Positions 43,757 to 52,594 of a stretch of DNA of 64,000 nt are shown piece by piece (positions within the stretch are counted from its first letter, which is position 1; each line of letters starts with the position of its first letter). The stretch lies in the IMG/VR virus record IMGVR_UViG_3300022213_000237, positions 105,568-169,567 of that record, one strand, 5' to 3'. The DNA is from a virus. The notes under the pieces are model-generated. The model did no database searches, was not told the origin of the DNA, and saw only the letters and a list, made by a program, of their open reading frames with translations. The position numbers and the translations under genes were made by a program.

Positions 43757-45756
43757 TGGCTAAGATCAAGCGCCTGTCTAAAAAGACGATGACTAAAATA
43801 GCCGACGCCGTCGACGCCCTCTTCGACAAAATGAAGGTGCGGCTTCTCGGCCCTCGTATGGTGGATAAGAAACTATTTATCACCTACAATCGCGAGAAAT
43901 CGTTACCCGGTCTCTACGAGCAGGCGCATATCGAAGAGAAAGGTATTCCAGACAAGGAACATCTTGATCAATTGGTGCGTACCACTGAAAATTACTTAGA
44001 AGCAGTGCGTCATCGAGCGAAGGCTAAGACCGTGGTCGCGGTACAGTCATTTATGGCCGAAAATCCTGACGCTAATGTAACCGACGTCCTGGGTGGCGAA
44101 CTTGCTGATATTTATGGTCAGGTTAAGCACGAGGTACGTAGGATTGCGGATACCGAAGCCCAGCATTTTCGCAATGTTGGTGTGATGGACGGTATTGTAA
44201 GAGTTAGCGCCGCCCACGGCATAAGTGATCCGATAGTGTATTTTGTTACAGTCAGAGACCAATACAGATGCGAGGAATGTACCCGACTCCATTTGCTTGA
44301 AGACGGCATCACTCCACGTGTCTGGAAATTGTCCGAATTAGGACATGGATATCATCAAAAAGGTGATGAAAATCCAAAGGTTGGGGGACTACACCCACAT
44401 TGTAGGTGCGTGTGGGATGGAAACGCACCTGTAATTACAGAGTCTGGTATCAAACCACTTAAATCTGTAGAGATAGGCGACCGGGTATTGACTCATACTG
44501 GTAAGTTTAAGAAAGTTATTGGTACTTTTTCTAAAGATGGTCTACTGCCGGAGAAAACGGACGACGTATACCGAATAGAATTCAGGTCCCCGCTGGGAAA
44601 AATACACAAGCTGCGTGTTACCAACGATCACTTAATGTTAACTCAGCGTGGTTGGGTGAGGGCCGAGGCCCTGGTCCCCGGTAAAGATACATTAGAATAT
44701 CTATTCGCTTCTTGTGAGACATGCAAAAAAGCATTTCCTCATAATATTCAAAAGCCTCGAAAAAGATTCTGCTCTTATAAGTGTTCTATTTCTGACAAAA
44801 TAGGTAAACCAAGTCCTACTCTTGGCAGGAAAGCTACACCAGAAGAAAAAGAGTTGAGATTAAAATCCATTAAAGCACTTTACGAAAAGAAGCACAAAAC
44901 AACATTCCCCCAAAAGACTGTTAATTGTAACGGGTGCGGAAACGAGTTTACAGTTGAAACTGGGTATAGGGATAAGTCTGGACATTGGGTGTCTCGTAAG
45001 AATTATAAGCTCGAGTATTGCTCTCGATCGTGTATTTCTAAGGCCATAGCTCTCAAACAATGGTCAAGTGCTGAACATAGACTTGCTGTTTCGGAAGCTA
45101 ATCGAAAATCTATGTTAGAACAATATCGTACTGGCAGACGCAACCCTTTAGGTATTAAAGAAGCCAGGCAAGCTCTTTACGGTTTGGGTCGAGGCGGAAG
45201 TAAAGACGAGAAACGTTTGTATCAAACAATTAAAAGCTCTTACTTAGACGCCGAATCCAACTATTCGATAGGAAGATATTTTGCTGATGTTGCTATTCCA
45301 TCTATTAAGACAGTTGTAGAGTGGGACGGTGGTGGTCACTGGCTTGATGTATATAAAGGCAAAAAGACTATGGAAGAAAAGATAGCTGAAGACGCAACTC
45401 GTGATGAGTTTATGAGAAGTTTGGGGTGGCACGTTCTCAGATATACAGAAGAAACAGGGTTTAGCACAATATTCGAAGATATCCGGAGGGTGGCTCAAAA
45501 TTCTACTGGTCAATACTCATTCAGGCCTGTTGAAATTGTCAAAGTAGTTAGAATTCCAGCCAGCAAAGCCTCCCCTGGAAGGAGATTATATGATATAACT
45601 GTAGAGGATGATTCTTCTTTTGTTGTTATGGGTATTGTTTCTCATAATTGTTCTATGACCACACTTCTTCCCGGATTCGGATTTGATAGTGCCGGTATGG
45701 TTGCGTGGAAGGGTGAACATCACGACGAGTTTGAGCGCCAGCGTGCAGGGCTTTAA
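43756..45756 (+). CDS. MuF-like head morphogenesis protein interrupted by an intein
   Basis: The precursor is 666 residues; the mature form is about 252. The extein has the MuF C-terminal pattern DQYRCEECTRLHLLEDG, LHPHCRC then SMTTLLPGFGF (C-x-C near the end), and an N-terminal helical part. MuF proteins are minor capsid components injected or used in head assembly. The intein is inserted between HCR and CSMT; after splicing the HPHCRC motif is complete. It follows the portal, the usual order. The extein call is firm, the exact role less so. Confidence 0.85.
   Translation: MAKIKRLSKKTMTKIADAVDALFDKMKVRLLGPRMVDKKLFITYNREKSLPGLYEQAHIEEKGIPDKEHLDQLVRTTENYLEAVRHRAKAKTVVAVQSFMAENPDANVTDVLGGELADIYGQVKHEVRRIADTEAQHFRNVGVMDGIVRVSAAHGISDPIVYFVTVRDQYRCEECTRLHLLEDGITPRVWKLSELGHGYHQKGDENPKVGGLHPHCRCVWDGNAPVITESGIKPLKSVEIGDRVLTHTGKFKKVIGTFSKDGLLPEKTDDVYRIEFRSPLGKIHKLRVTNDHLMLTQRGWVRAEALVPGKDTLEYLFASCETCKKAFPHNIQKPRKRFCSYKCSISDKIGKPSPTLGRKATPEEKELRLKSIKALYEKKHKTTFPQKTVNCNGCGNEFTVETGYRDKSGHWVSRKNYKLEYCSRSCISKAIALKQWSSAEHRLAVSEANRKSMLEQYRTGRRNPLGIKEARQALYGLGRGGSKDEKRLYQTIKSSYLDAESNYSIGRYFADVAIPSIKTVVEWDGGGHWLDVYKGKKTMEEKIAEDATRDEFMRSLGWHVLRYTEETGFSTIFEDIRRVAQNSTGQYSFRPVEIVKVVRIPASKASPGRRLYDITVEDDSSFVVMGIVSHNCSMTTLLPGFGFDSAGMVAWKGEHHDEFERQRAGL
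44407..45648 (+). mobile_element. Intein with zinc-finger and Vsr/PD-(D/E)XK-type nuclease in MuF-like protein
   Basis: This 414-codon insertion starts at Cys (CVWDGNAPVITESGIKPL), has NDHLMLTQRGWVRA (block B) and ends DITVEDDSSFVVMGIVSHN before Cys. The nuclease part has no LAGLIDADG. Instead it holds a cysteine pair CETC and FCSYKCS, a GKPSPTLGRKATPEEKELRL segment like the NUMOD3 DNA-binding motif, another zinc-like pair CNGCGNEF and YCSRSCIS, then DVAIPSIKTVVEWDGGGHW and RDEFMRSLGWHVLRYTEE, which match Vsr/DUF559-type PD-(D/E)XK nucleases. Such nucleases are uncommon inside inteins. Confidence 0.85.
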
Positions 45757-45978
45757 ACCGGCTCAAAGCCGGTCATGAATCCGATTTCGTCGACTGGCTA
45801 CTCATTAGTTTTCTCCTTGGTTAATGGCCGGAATGGGTAACCCCGTTTAGAGCCAAGTAAACAGAGTAACGTTCACGGTAGGAACAAGTCAAGGGCGGCG
45901 GCAATCTTTGCGGTATGGGTTTGTTGGACGCTACCGGATTTGAGGTCACTGCGTTTACATTTTTGAGTGAAGACGTCA
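45757..45978. other. Non-coding gap with short hairpin after MuF-like gene
   Basis: About 220 bases without a supported gene. Right after the stop codon ACCGGCT at 45757-45763 pairs with AGCCGGT at 45767-45773 (loop CAA). There is no following T tract, so it is more likely an mRNA-stabilising or processing hairpin than a terminator. The rest contains no recognised element. Confidence 0.4.
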
Positions 45979-48900
45979 ATGAATAAGCTAACTAAATCGA
46001 TGGTTATTGATGGAATTGCAGCTTCACAAGCTATTGATTCTTCAGGTGAAATCTTAGACATCGAAGGCTTAGATATTTCGTCAGTTAAAGAGGGTACGGC
46101 TCAAATAAATTACGAGCACCGCTCTGATTCGTCTGATGGGGCGAGCGCCAATGATATTATTGGCCATATCACTTACGCGAAGAAGATTTTTGGTCCCAAA
46201 GACTGCGAAAACGACCGACAACTTAAGTACTGGAATTCGGTCCAGTTACCGTTTGTGTACATCAAAGCCGAGCTTTTTGACGGTGAGGGGCATGTCGGAG
46301 CACAGGCAGCGGCGGCATTGATTCGATATTACCACCTCCGACGCCTACCCCTTGTGGCGAGATACTCAATCGAGGGATCTACTTTAAAACGAGAAGGCAA
46401 CACCCTCAAACGCTCTATAATGAAGAGGGTTTCTCTCACCGTAAAACCTTGTAATCGTTCATGCATTTCTGGTGTTCTTTCCGATGGCGAAAAACCCGAA
46501 GCTTCACCAGACGCGCTTGAAAGTCTTAAGCGTTTTGAGAATCCAGGTCGTGCGAAACTCGGCGGCTACGAAGGCGAATTCGAACCCGTGGTTTTAGACC
46601 CTCTTCAGAAGATGAGAGACGCGGTGGAATCGCTGCGTGAGATGAATAATCTCAATAAAGCTCTTTCAGCTGGCGGCTTTGATGCTGTCCCTACAACTCT
46701 TACTGGCGGAGCCGCACTTTCGGCTGAGAATTTTGGCGACGTTGAGAAGAGAAAGAAATTTATTAAGAATCAGGTTCTTGGCGCCGTACGTGATTGGCGA
46801 GGTCGTGGTGACCTTCGGAAGTTTCTGAAGCATCGTATGCCCGACGCATCAGAGGACTTCATCAATCATTTTGCTGCTCTGGTCGAAGACTATCAACTTA
46901 AGAAGTTTGCCGACCTTGAAGCCAACCTAAATAAGGCAGTAGCTGGCGGCGCCGTTGCAGGTAAGACTCCAGCGGCTGCGATACAGCCCGCAGACAAACT
47001 GGCACCAAAGAAACCTGATTCTAAGGTCCAGACCAAGGCCAAGGCACAAAAGCTGGCGACCGTGGAGCAACATCACGCCAAAGTCAAAGCCACACAAGAA
47101 AACGAAGATAACCTAACCGAAGCCGACCTTGGCGATCAACCTTTAACCGTGCGCGGTAAAGCGGTACGCGCGAACGACAATATCACGTCTCCTCATTTTG
47201 ATGAGCGAACAGGTACTCTACACACTCAACGCGGGTCCTTCAAGATGTACTTGCCGCAGGAAGATAAATTCCCAGGCGCTTTAGAGTCATTCCATAACGC
47301 TCTGAATGATCCAAAGGCTACTCATTTCCATGACTACGCTACCAGTAATTGGCTGAAGGTTCACAAACTTCTTAAGGAGGGTCGTCTGCCTCCGGAAGTG
47401 ATTATGCACAGTGTGTTGTTTTCACAACTGAGTCCCAATACACCTGTCCCCATGCAGGAGCTAATGTACGGACATTTAGTGGACACCATGAAGGAAAAAG
47501 GGGTAGATGCCCGTTCGCCTTCATTCTCTTCTATTAAAGACGATTGGATAGGCAGAGATACCGGTAAGAAATTCCCTGAAGTGGCGGGAGATTTTTTCCA
47601 ACAGAATCAAGGAATCCGTCTCAAAAACCCAACATCTACTAGAGAAGCTGGAGATATGGGGAGTTTCATGCTTGCGAACAACAAGTTCAAAAACATGGAA
47701 CAGTATCATGGTCTCCATAATTCGTTAGTGGAGCTGTTTGGTCGTCATAGTACCGATGCCCGCGCAGCCGTTTCCGAGCTTATGGGTCATAAGCATAAAG
47801 CCAACTTGTGGGAAGCAAGGCGTGCTCGCGAAATCGAGAAAGGTAGACCCGATCCTGGTGAATATGCCGATGGCCCAGCAGTCCCAGGCCTAGCACCAAA
47901 GACTGGACGCTACATGGCGGCCATGATTGGCGGCGGCAACGTCCACGTGCCAGATACCCATTTTGCCCGTTATTTATTTGGTCTCGAGAAGGGTACGGAT
48001 AAGCGTTCAATTGCTTACCTCAAAAACACTTTATGGAATCCCAACAACAGTCACGTTCTTGAGGGTATCGATCGTTTTTACGCCACGAATCACCCAGCTG
48101 TCCAGCACATGATGGATCATCCTGTTTTTGGTAAACAGTTTGCTTCCCGCGAAGACGCTATTTTCCCCGCGTTCTGGAAGAATTGGATAGCTATCGCACC
48201 ACACGAGCGAGCACGCAAAATGAAGACCATGGCTTACAACGAAGCCACGGACCATAAACCTTTCTGGGAAGCCATCGCTCCATTTACGAAAGCAGAAAAC
48301 GACGATGTGAGCTTTGACTTTGGTGCTAATGCGGACACACATGCACATGCGCGTAAGGTTGTTAATCGATTACGAGAACCTAATCGTTCTGTGGGTCATG
48401 CTTTTGTGGATTATGTTGTTGGCAAGTCCCCAAAACGTCCAGATATTCACCCCGACCTGGAACGACATCTAGCTCGTCACGGCATTGTTGATCCAGCTGG
48501 ATACGGATTCGATGAATCTGGCCGCAGTATGCGCCGACCTATTCCGGGTCCGCGTAAAATTGGTCGCGGCGAGGAGCCTCGAGACCTACACAGATTCAGG
48601 ATGATGAATCGTGGCTGGGATCCCGGCTACGTCAAAGGCGAGCTAGAGAAGTCTGAATCCGGAAATACATTGCCGCAGCAAACGGCACGGCTGCATGCTC
48701 AATGGGTTGAGCAATACGGCGAGATTCCGGCGCAAATGCTATACTACGCTCACATCGTTCCTCAGCTGTTGCGCGCGAGCCGCAGAAACGAGAACGTGAT
48801 TGTCAAGTTTCAGCGTATAGCCGAAGATTTACGTAAGGCCGTACCTCAAGACCCGCCATTGCCAGAATTACCTAAACACGACACCACAGGCTTACATGAG

Positions 48901-50055
48901 TTTCAGAATTCTTGGACTAAGCCCGGTGAAATCGAACTAACAGCCGGCCCATTCAAAGGCAGTAAGCTCGCATATCTTGGTAAGGATAGCTTGAAAGGTA
49001 AGCATTTTGCTAAAGCCCCGACCGGCGAACTACATACTCTACCATTTAGTCAGGAAGGCAAGGCGTTCAAAATCAATGTTCCGCCTCAACCCGTCAAATT
49101 GCCGGCGTATGTGGATGCAAATCAACATAGCGATCCTCTTAATAAGACGTTTGCTCAGAAGTCGCTCTTACACGGCATTGATATCAATGATCGTGTGGGT
49201 CGCATCGAAACCGAAACACTTACGTCCAGCGCCCCAGGTGCCGGTTGGTATAAGAATCATGCGGGTGAGATGGGTTTGGTCAAACCTGATCCAAAAGGGG
49301 CTGCAGATTGGTGGGCTGATGAAGATCCAGAGTATGTTCGTGCTCAAAAATCTTACGACTTGCCAAGTCGTGAAGCTTTGTATCCGGTCATGGCCAAAGA
49401 ATTTTTCGGCATGGGTCAATATGTGCCCACTACCGCCAAGTTTACTCATCCTAAGACGGGCGAGCCTATGTCCGTTCAGCAGCGAGTTGCTGGCGCCGAA
49501 CATGTCGACATAGATGACGACGACCACGCCTACAATTTACACAAACTCTACAGTCAAGGCGAGTTAGATAAGTTAGGCCTCATGGATATCTTGATGGGTA
49601 ATAATGATCGCCATCAAGGTAATTTTATGATGACTTCAAAAGAGCCACATGTTCATCTAATAGATAACGGATTATCTTTGGATTACAAGAATCCGTTGAT
49701 ACCTCACGAAGTATGGCTATCTCATCAATGGATGACTGACCATATGCATGGGCATCCCAGCTTCGGCGCTCATCCGATTCATGCAGCCGCCACCAACTGG
49801 TTGCTTGGATTGGATCATGGAGAATTTGTTAAACAACTTCTTAACCATGGTGTTCCCGAAAACATTGTCAAGCATGCGTCGCGACGCATGCAGGCTCTAC
49901 AATTAGAAGCTGCGCAATCAAAACTCGACCCCGCGCAGCCGTTTACACGGGCCCGCGCTGGCCACGTTGTCGATAACCTCAATGGATTTGTCAATCGTTG
50001 GGGTTCACCATTTGTAGCGGCAAAACCTAAGGCCACAAATTCGGACTCAGAGTAA
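45979..50055 (+). CDS. Large fusion: prohead-protease-like N-terminus with HipA/PI-kinase-like C-terminus
   Basis: The 1,358-residue protein starts at ATG 45979 (an in-frame GTG lies at 45967). Residues 1-170 look like a capsid maturation protease: GIAASQAIDSSGEILD, NYEHRSD (candidate catalytic His), VARYSIEGSTLKR (candidate Ser). The middle (about 400-760) is unassigned; it contains GGGNVHVPDTHFARYLFGL. At about residues 1065-1265 a kinase-like domain appears with GLVKPD, a GNNDRHQGNF loop near 1207 and HLIDNGLSLDY, the NxDRHxxN and Asp pattern of HipA, FAM20 and phosphoinositide-type kinases. Such a chain is a polyvalent protein of a kind thought to be packaged with DNA. The protease gives head maturation. 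Both ends are strong, the middle is not. Confidence 0.8.
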   Translation: MNKLTKSMVIDGIAASQAIDSSGEILDIEGLDISSVKEGTAQINYEHRSDSSDGASANDIIGHITYAKKIFGPKDCENDRQLKYWNSVQLPFVYIKAELFDGEGHVGAQAAAALIRYYHLRRLPLVARYSIEGSTLKREGNTLKRSIMKRVSLTVKPCNRSCISGVLSDGEKPEASPDALESLKRFENPGRAKLGGYEGEFEPVVLDPLQKMRDAVESLREMNNLNKALSAGGFDAVPTTLTGGAALSAENFGDVEKRKKFIKNQVLGAVRDWRGRGDLRKFLKHRMPDASEDFINHFAALVEDYQLKKFADLEANLNKAVAGGAVAGKTPAAAIQPADKLAPKKPDSKVQTKAKAQKLATVEQHHAKVKATQENEDNLTEADLGDQPLTVRGKAVRANDNITSPHFDERTGTLHTQRGSFKMYLPQEDKFPGALESFHNALNDPKATHFHDYATSNWLKVHKLLKEGRLPPEVIMHSVLFSQLSPNTPVPMQELMYGHLVDTMKEKGVDARSPSFSSIKDDWIGRDTGKKFPEVAGDFFQQNQGIRLKNPTSTREAGDMGSFMLANNKFKNMEQYHGLHNSLVELFGRHSTDARAAVSELMGHKHKANLWEARRAREIEKGRPDPGEYADGPAVPGLAPKTGRYMAAMIGGGNVHVPDTHFARYLFGLEKGTDKRSIAYLKNTLWNPNNSHVLEGIDRFYATNHPAVQHMMDHPVFGKQFASREDAIFPAFWKNWIAIAPHERARKMKTMAYNEATDHKPFWEAIAPFTKAENDDVSFDFGANADTHAHARKVVNRLREPNRSVGHAFVDYVVGKSPKRPDIHPDLERHLARHGIVDPAGYGFDESGRSMRRPIPGPRKIGRGEEPRDLHRFRMMNRGWDPGYVKGELEKSESGNTLPQQTARLHAQWVEQYGEIPAQMLYYAHIVPQLLRASRRNENVIVKFQRIAEDLRKAVPQDPPLPELPKHDTTGLHEFQNSWTKPGEIELTAGPFKGSKLAYLGKDSLKGKHFAKAPTGELHTLPFSQEGKAFKINVPPQPVKLPAYVDANQHSDPLNKTFAQKSLLHGIDINDRVGRIETETLTSSAPGAGWYKNHAGEMGLVKPDPKGAADWWADEDPEYVRAQKSYDLPSREALYPVMAKEFFGMGQYVPTTAKFTHPKTGEPMSVQQRVAGAEHVDIDDDDHAYNLHKLYSQGELDKLGLMDILMGNNDRHQGNFMMTSKEPHVHLIDNGLSLDYKNPLIPHEVWLSHQWMTDHMHGHPSFGAHPIHAAATNWLLGLDHGEFVKQLLNHGVPENIVKHASRRMQALQLEAAQSKLDPAQPFTRARAGHVVDNLNGFVNRWGSPFVAAKPKATNSDSE

Positions 50056-50059
50056 AGAT

Positions 50060-50512
50060 ATGATCTCCAACGGCATCTACAGACTATATAAGCTCCATCA
50101 CGATGAGCTAAACAATACGACCCGGAGTCTAGCTGGACGAATTCTCGTACACGATGGGCAGATTGAGCACCTTGAAGATCATGGCGGCATGGACCGTTTA
50201 CTACCCTCAGGTCCAGTCACTCCCGCGTTGGAGCGCAGATTCTCTCGTCTCACCTCCAGCGGTTACCACGAATTAATTAACGAAGCCGACATCGCGGCGG
50301 GCCATCATCCCGACGAAGTACAAGACCTAGATGTAGGTCCTGTTGAAGCAGAACATAAATTCATCATGACTGGCGATGGGGTTTCTACACCCGCAATGGT
50401 GGAAATGTGGGACGACATTATTACCGTCGATGGTCGTGAACTTGATGCTGTCGAAGCACACTCCCTACTCAATGAAGTAGCTGGCGGTAGGATTGTTCTT
50501 ACACCAATCTAA
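50060..50512 (+). CDS. Hypothetical protein in head module
   Basis: The 150-residue protein is acidic with a helix-beta pattern and no recognised motif. It begins 5 bases after the large fusion gene and ends 30 bases before the GGDEF gene, so it should be co-transcribed with both. Function unknown; it may be a capsid accessory. Confidence 0.7.
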   Translation: MISNGIYRLYKLHHDELNNTTRSLAGRILVHDGQIEHLEDHGGMDRLLPSGPVTPALERRFSRLTSSGYHELINEADIAAGHHPDEVQDLDVGPVEAEHKFIMTGDGVSTPAMVEMWDDIITVDGRELDAVEAHSLLNEVAGGRIVLTPI

Positions 50513-50541
50513 GATCTATCGCTATCCCGAGCATAGGAACC

Positions 50542-51768
50542 ATGAGCAAAAATATTCTTAAACTTTTTGACGACCTCAAAAAAATGGACCCAACGCTCTC
50601 GCAAGCATTGGCAAATATTCGTGCTGGTCGCGCTACGCCTCAAGATGCAGATGTAGTCAGCAGGGGCCTATACACAGACACGATGATTCCGCGTATTGGC
50701 AATAAATACGCTTATAATGATCATGTTTCTCGACACGCAAATGATGGCATCCATACCCATTTAGATTTAAACGATTTTCGTCAAATCAATAAACAGCATG
50801 GCCAGCAACACGGGGACGCCGCCATTAAACAATTTGGTAACATTGCAGCCGACGTATCCCGCATGTTTGGCGGCAAAATGCATCGCCGTGGCGGCGACGA
50901 GTTTTCTGCTTGGTTTCATCGTCCGGAAGCTGCGCACGGGTTTGCGCGCGAACTCAGAAATCGGTTAGAGAAAACTCCTAAAGTCGCGGGTACACACAAT
51001 CTCGCAGCTTCTATCGGTATCGGCTACACACCAGAGCATGCCGAGAAGGCCTTACTCGAGGCCAAAAAGCAACTTGGTTCCACGGATCCAACTACAGGTC
51101 AACGTGTTAATGTGCATAGTGTAGGAAACGCTCCTACCGTAATCCATAGCTTGACTCACGAACAGCCTCCCGAAAACTGGAAGCCATCTAAAGGTCAGGC
51201 GCCCGGCCAAGCCAAAGAGTTGCCATCTTTAGCTCCAGCCGGATTACAATTTAATAACCCGCTCGCAAAAAGTACTGCTAAACAGCCGGTACCCTCAAAA
51301 CATCCGGCTCTAGAAGGTGGAAGAGTAGGTATCATGACTGGTGAAAATCCTTTTCATCCGGCTACCGCCTCTGGCGGGAACGCGGGTCTCGAAAACGAGT
51401 TACGGAGTAGGGGGTTGCGTTTTGAGAAGGTTAAGGGAAAGTATTCTGAAGGTGAGCCAGAAAATAGTTTCATCATTCACGACGTCGATGCTCCAACGCT
51501 AATGGATTTAGGTAAACGCTACGGGCAAGACAGCGTACTCCATTCTCATAATGGTACTCATAAACTAATTTACACAAACGGACCTAATGAAGGCACATAT
51601 CACCCTGGTCACGGATTAACGGTTCATCCACAAGAGCCGGAAATGTACTATTCGACCTTAGTCCATAATGGGAATCCGGTTCACTTCACTATGAACTTGG
51701 ATTTTGATCAGAAACTTCCTTTGTCTTCTCATTCGACTCAGAAGCCTTCGAACCACGAGCAGCAATAA
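50542..51768 (+). CDS. GGDEF-domain protein with DUF3293-like C-terminal part
   Basis: The 408-residue protein has a GGDEF domain at about residues 45-170: LDLNDFRQINKQHG (metal site, Asp75; second Asp replaced by Asn77), HGDAAIKQFGNIAADVSRMFG, and the exact RGGDEF signature at residues 116-121, then a SIGIGY strand. Residues 185-260 are a Pro/Gln-rich linker. The C-terminal part NPFHPATASGGNAGLENELRS, PENSFIIHDVDAPTL and KRYGQDSVLHSHNGT fits the DUF3293 family. Diguanylate cyclases make the second messenger c-di-GMP; the I-site RxxD is absent. It is unusual to find this in a phage head module. A nucleotide-cyclase or nucleotide-binding role is inferred, not shown. Confidence 0.78.
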   Translation: MSKNILKLFDDLKKMDPTLSQALANIRAGRATPQDADVVSRGLYTDTMIPRIGNKYAYNDHVSRHANDGIHTHLDLNDFRQINKQHGQQHGDAAIKQFGNIAADVSRMFGGKMHRRGGDEFSAWFHRPEAAHGFARELRNRLEKTPKVAGTHNLAASIGIGYTPEHAEKALLEAKKQLGSTDPTTGQRVNVHSVGNAPTVIHSLTHEQPPENWKPSKGQAPGQAKELPSLAPAGLQFNNPLAKSTAKQPVPSKHPALEGGRVGIMTGENPFHPATASGGNAGLENELRSRGLRFEKVKGKYSEGEPENSFIIHDVDAPTLMDLGKRYGQDSVLHSHNGTHKLIYTNGPNEGTYHPGHGLTVHPQEPEMYYSTLVHNGNPVHFTMNLDFDQKLPLSSHSTQKPSNHEQQ

Positions 51769-52000
51769 AACAGATCTTACATTGTGCCCGATTAGGGTAG
51801 AAGCATAAATCCGCCGGCAGAAGCTGCTGACAGATTTTACATTGTTTTAATCCACACGGAATTTTTTGTCGCCGTTTAACTCTACACAGACGACAATGAC
51901 TTTGTACCGGCCTTATTCTATCTGGTGATTTTTTCAGATGGAATTCTGATTCATCTTTTTCAAGACCGCATTTCGAGCATTTGTATTTTTTGTTGGTCAC
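51689..52000 (-). CDS. Antisense small zinc-ribbon protein
   Basis: The 103-residue minus-strand frame holds four CxxC-type pairs (CSKCG, CRLC, CKIC twice) with the KxxxxFxLxK pattern of zinc ribbons found in HNH-associated proteins and in the 7009 and 8627 gene products here. It starts at GTG 52000, so the start is uncertain, and its end overlaps the GGDEF gene by 80 bases. It is the only leftward gene in the right part of the window. It may be a remnant of a homing element or a moron gene. Confidence 0.5.
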   Translation of the reverse strand: MTNKKYKCSKCGLEKDESEFHLKKSPDRIRPVQSHCRLCRVKRRQKIPCGLKQCKICQQLLPADLCFYPNRAQCKICFIAARGSKASESNEKTKEVSDQNPSS

Positions 52001-52060
52001 ATTGAAAAGATTACTGTTTCATTTTTGGTGATCCGTTAAAGCCCCAATCTCCCAGAATGT

Positions 52061-52079
52061 AAGAGGGAACTATCCTCTT
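52061..52079 (+). promoter_or_regulatory. Weak hairpin before the 52106 gene
   Basis: AAGAGG at 52061-52066 pairs with CCTCTT at 52074-52079, followed by TAAAA, so the element may be a weak terminator or processing site. The following ATG at 52106 has AAGGAG nine bases upstream (52094-52099). Confidence 0.3.
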
Positions 52080-52105
52080 TAAAACTTCTTTCAAGGAGCT
52101 AACAG

Positions 52106-52555
52106 ATGGCCGCCACACAAAAAGCCGTTGCTATTGCACGCCAACTTGCTGAAAACCTCGCACTTCGCACCGGCCTCGCTGCCGTTTCGGGCGTTGACGC
52201 ATCAGGTAACCCCACTATCGCCCTGGGCACTCAGTCTGCTGGACAGCAGGCCGCGTTTATCCGCGTGAAGCAAGACTATGATCCTGCTCTCGAAGTGGAC
52301 GGCGTCGGTAACGCTCAACGTCGCTACACCCCCCACGTTATTCAGGTGGTTCTTGAGACCTCGACGATTGCCAACGTTCCTCTTATGACCGGTGCAAATC
52401 AGGTCATGATGTGGAAAGAGGTTGAAGTGTTCGGCACCAAGATCCAGCTCTACATGACCGCCAATACGACTGCTGTCAGCGTCACCGGTATCGATGCTGC
52501 CAACTTGAAGGCGACCGTGGATGATCTCTGGCAGCCGATGTTGTCGACCATCTAA
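52106..52555 (+). CDS. Putative head decoration or structural protein
   Basis: The 149-residue protein is Ala- and Thr-rich and beta-prone, with an N-terminal helix (AVAIARQLAENLALRTGL), and has a well-spaced AAGGAG ribosome site. It sits just upstream of the scaffold-like and capsid genes. A role as decoration or stopper protein is plausible from position, unproven. Confidence 0.6.
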   Translation: MAATQKAVAIARQLAENLALRTGLAAVSGVDASGNPTIALGTQSAGQQAAFIRVKQDYDPALEVDGVGNAQRRYTPHVIQVVLETSTIANVPLMTGANQVMMWKEVEVFGTKIQLYMTANTTAVSVTGIDAANLKATVDDLWQPMLSTI

Positions 52556-52594
52556 TTCGTCTTCCCACCCTTCACTCTTTACTACGAGTCTACA

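Noticed and set aside
45757-45773. Short hairpin as an intrinsic terminator
   Set aside because: No T tract follows, so it is listed only as a structured gap.
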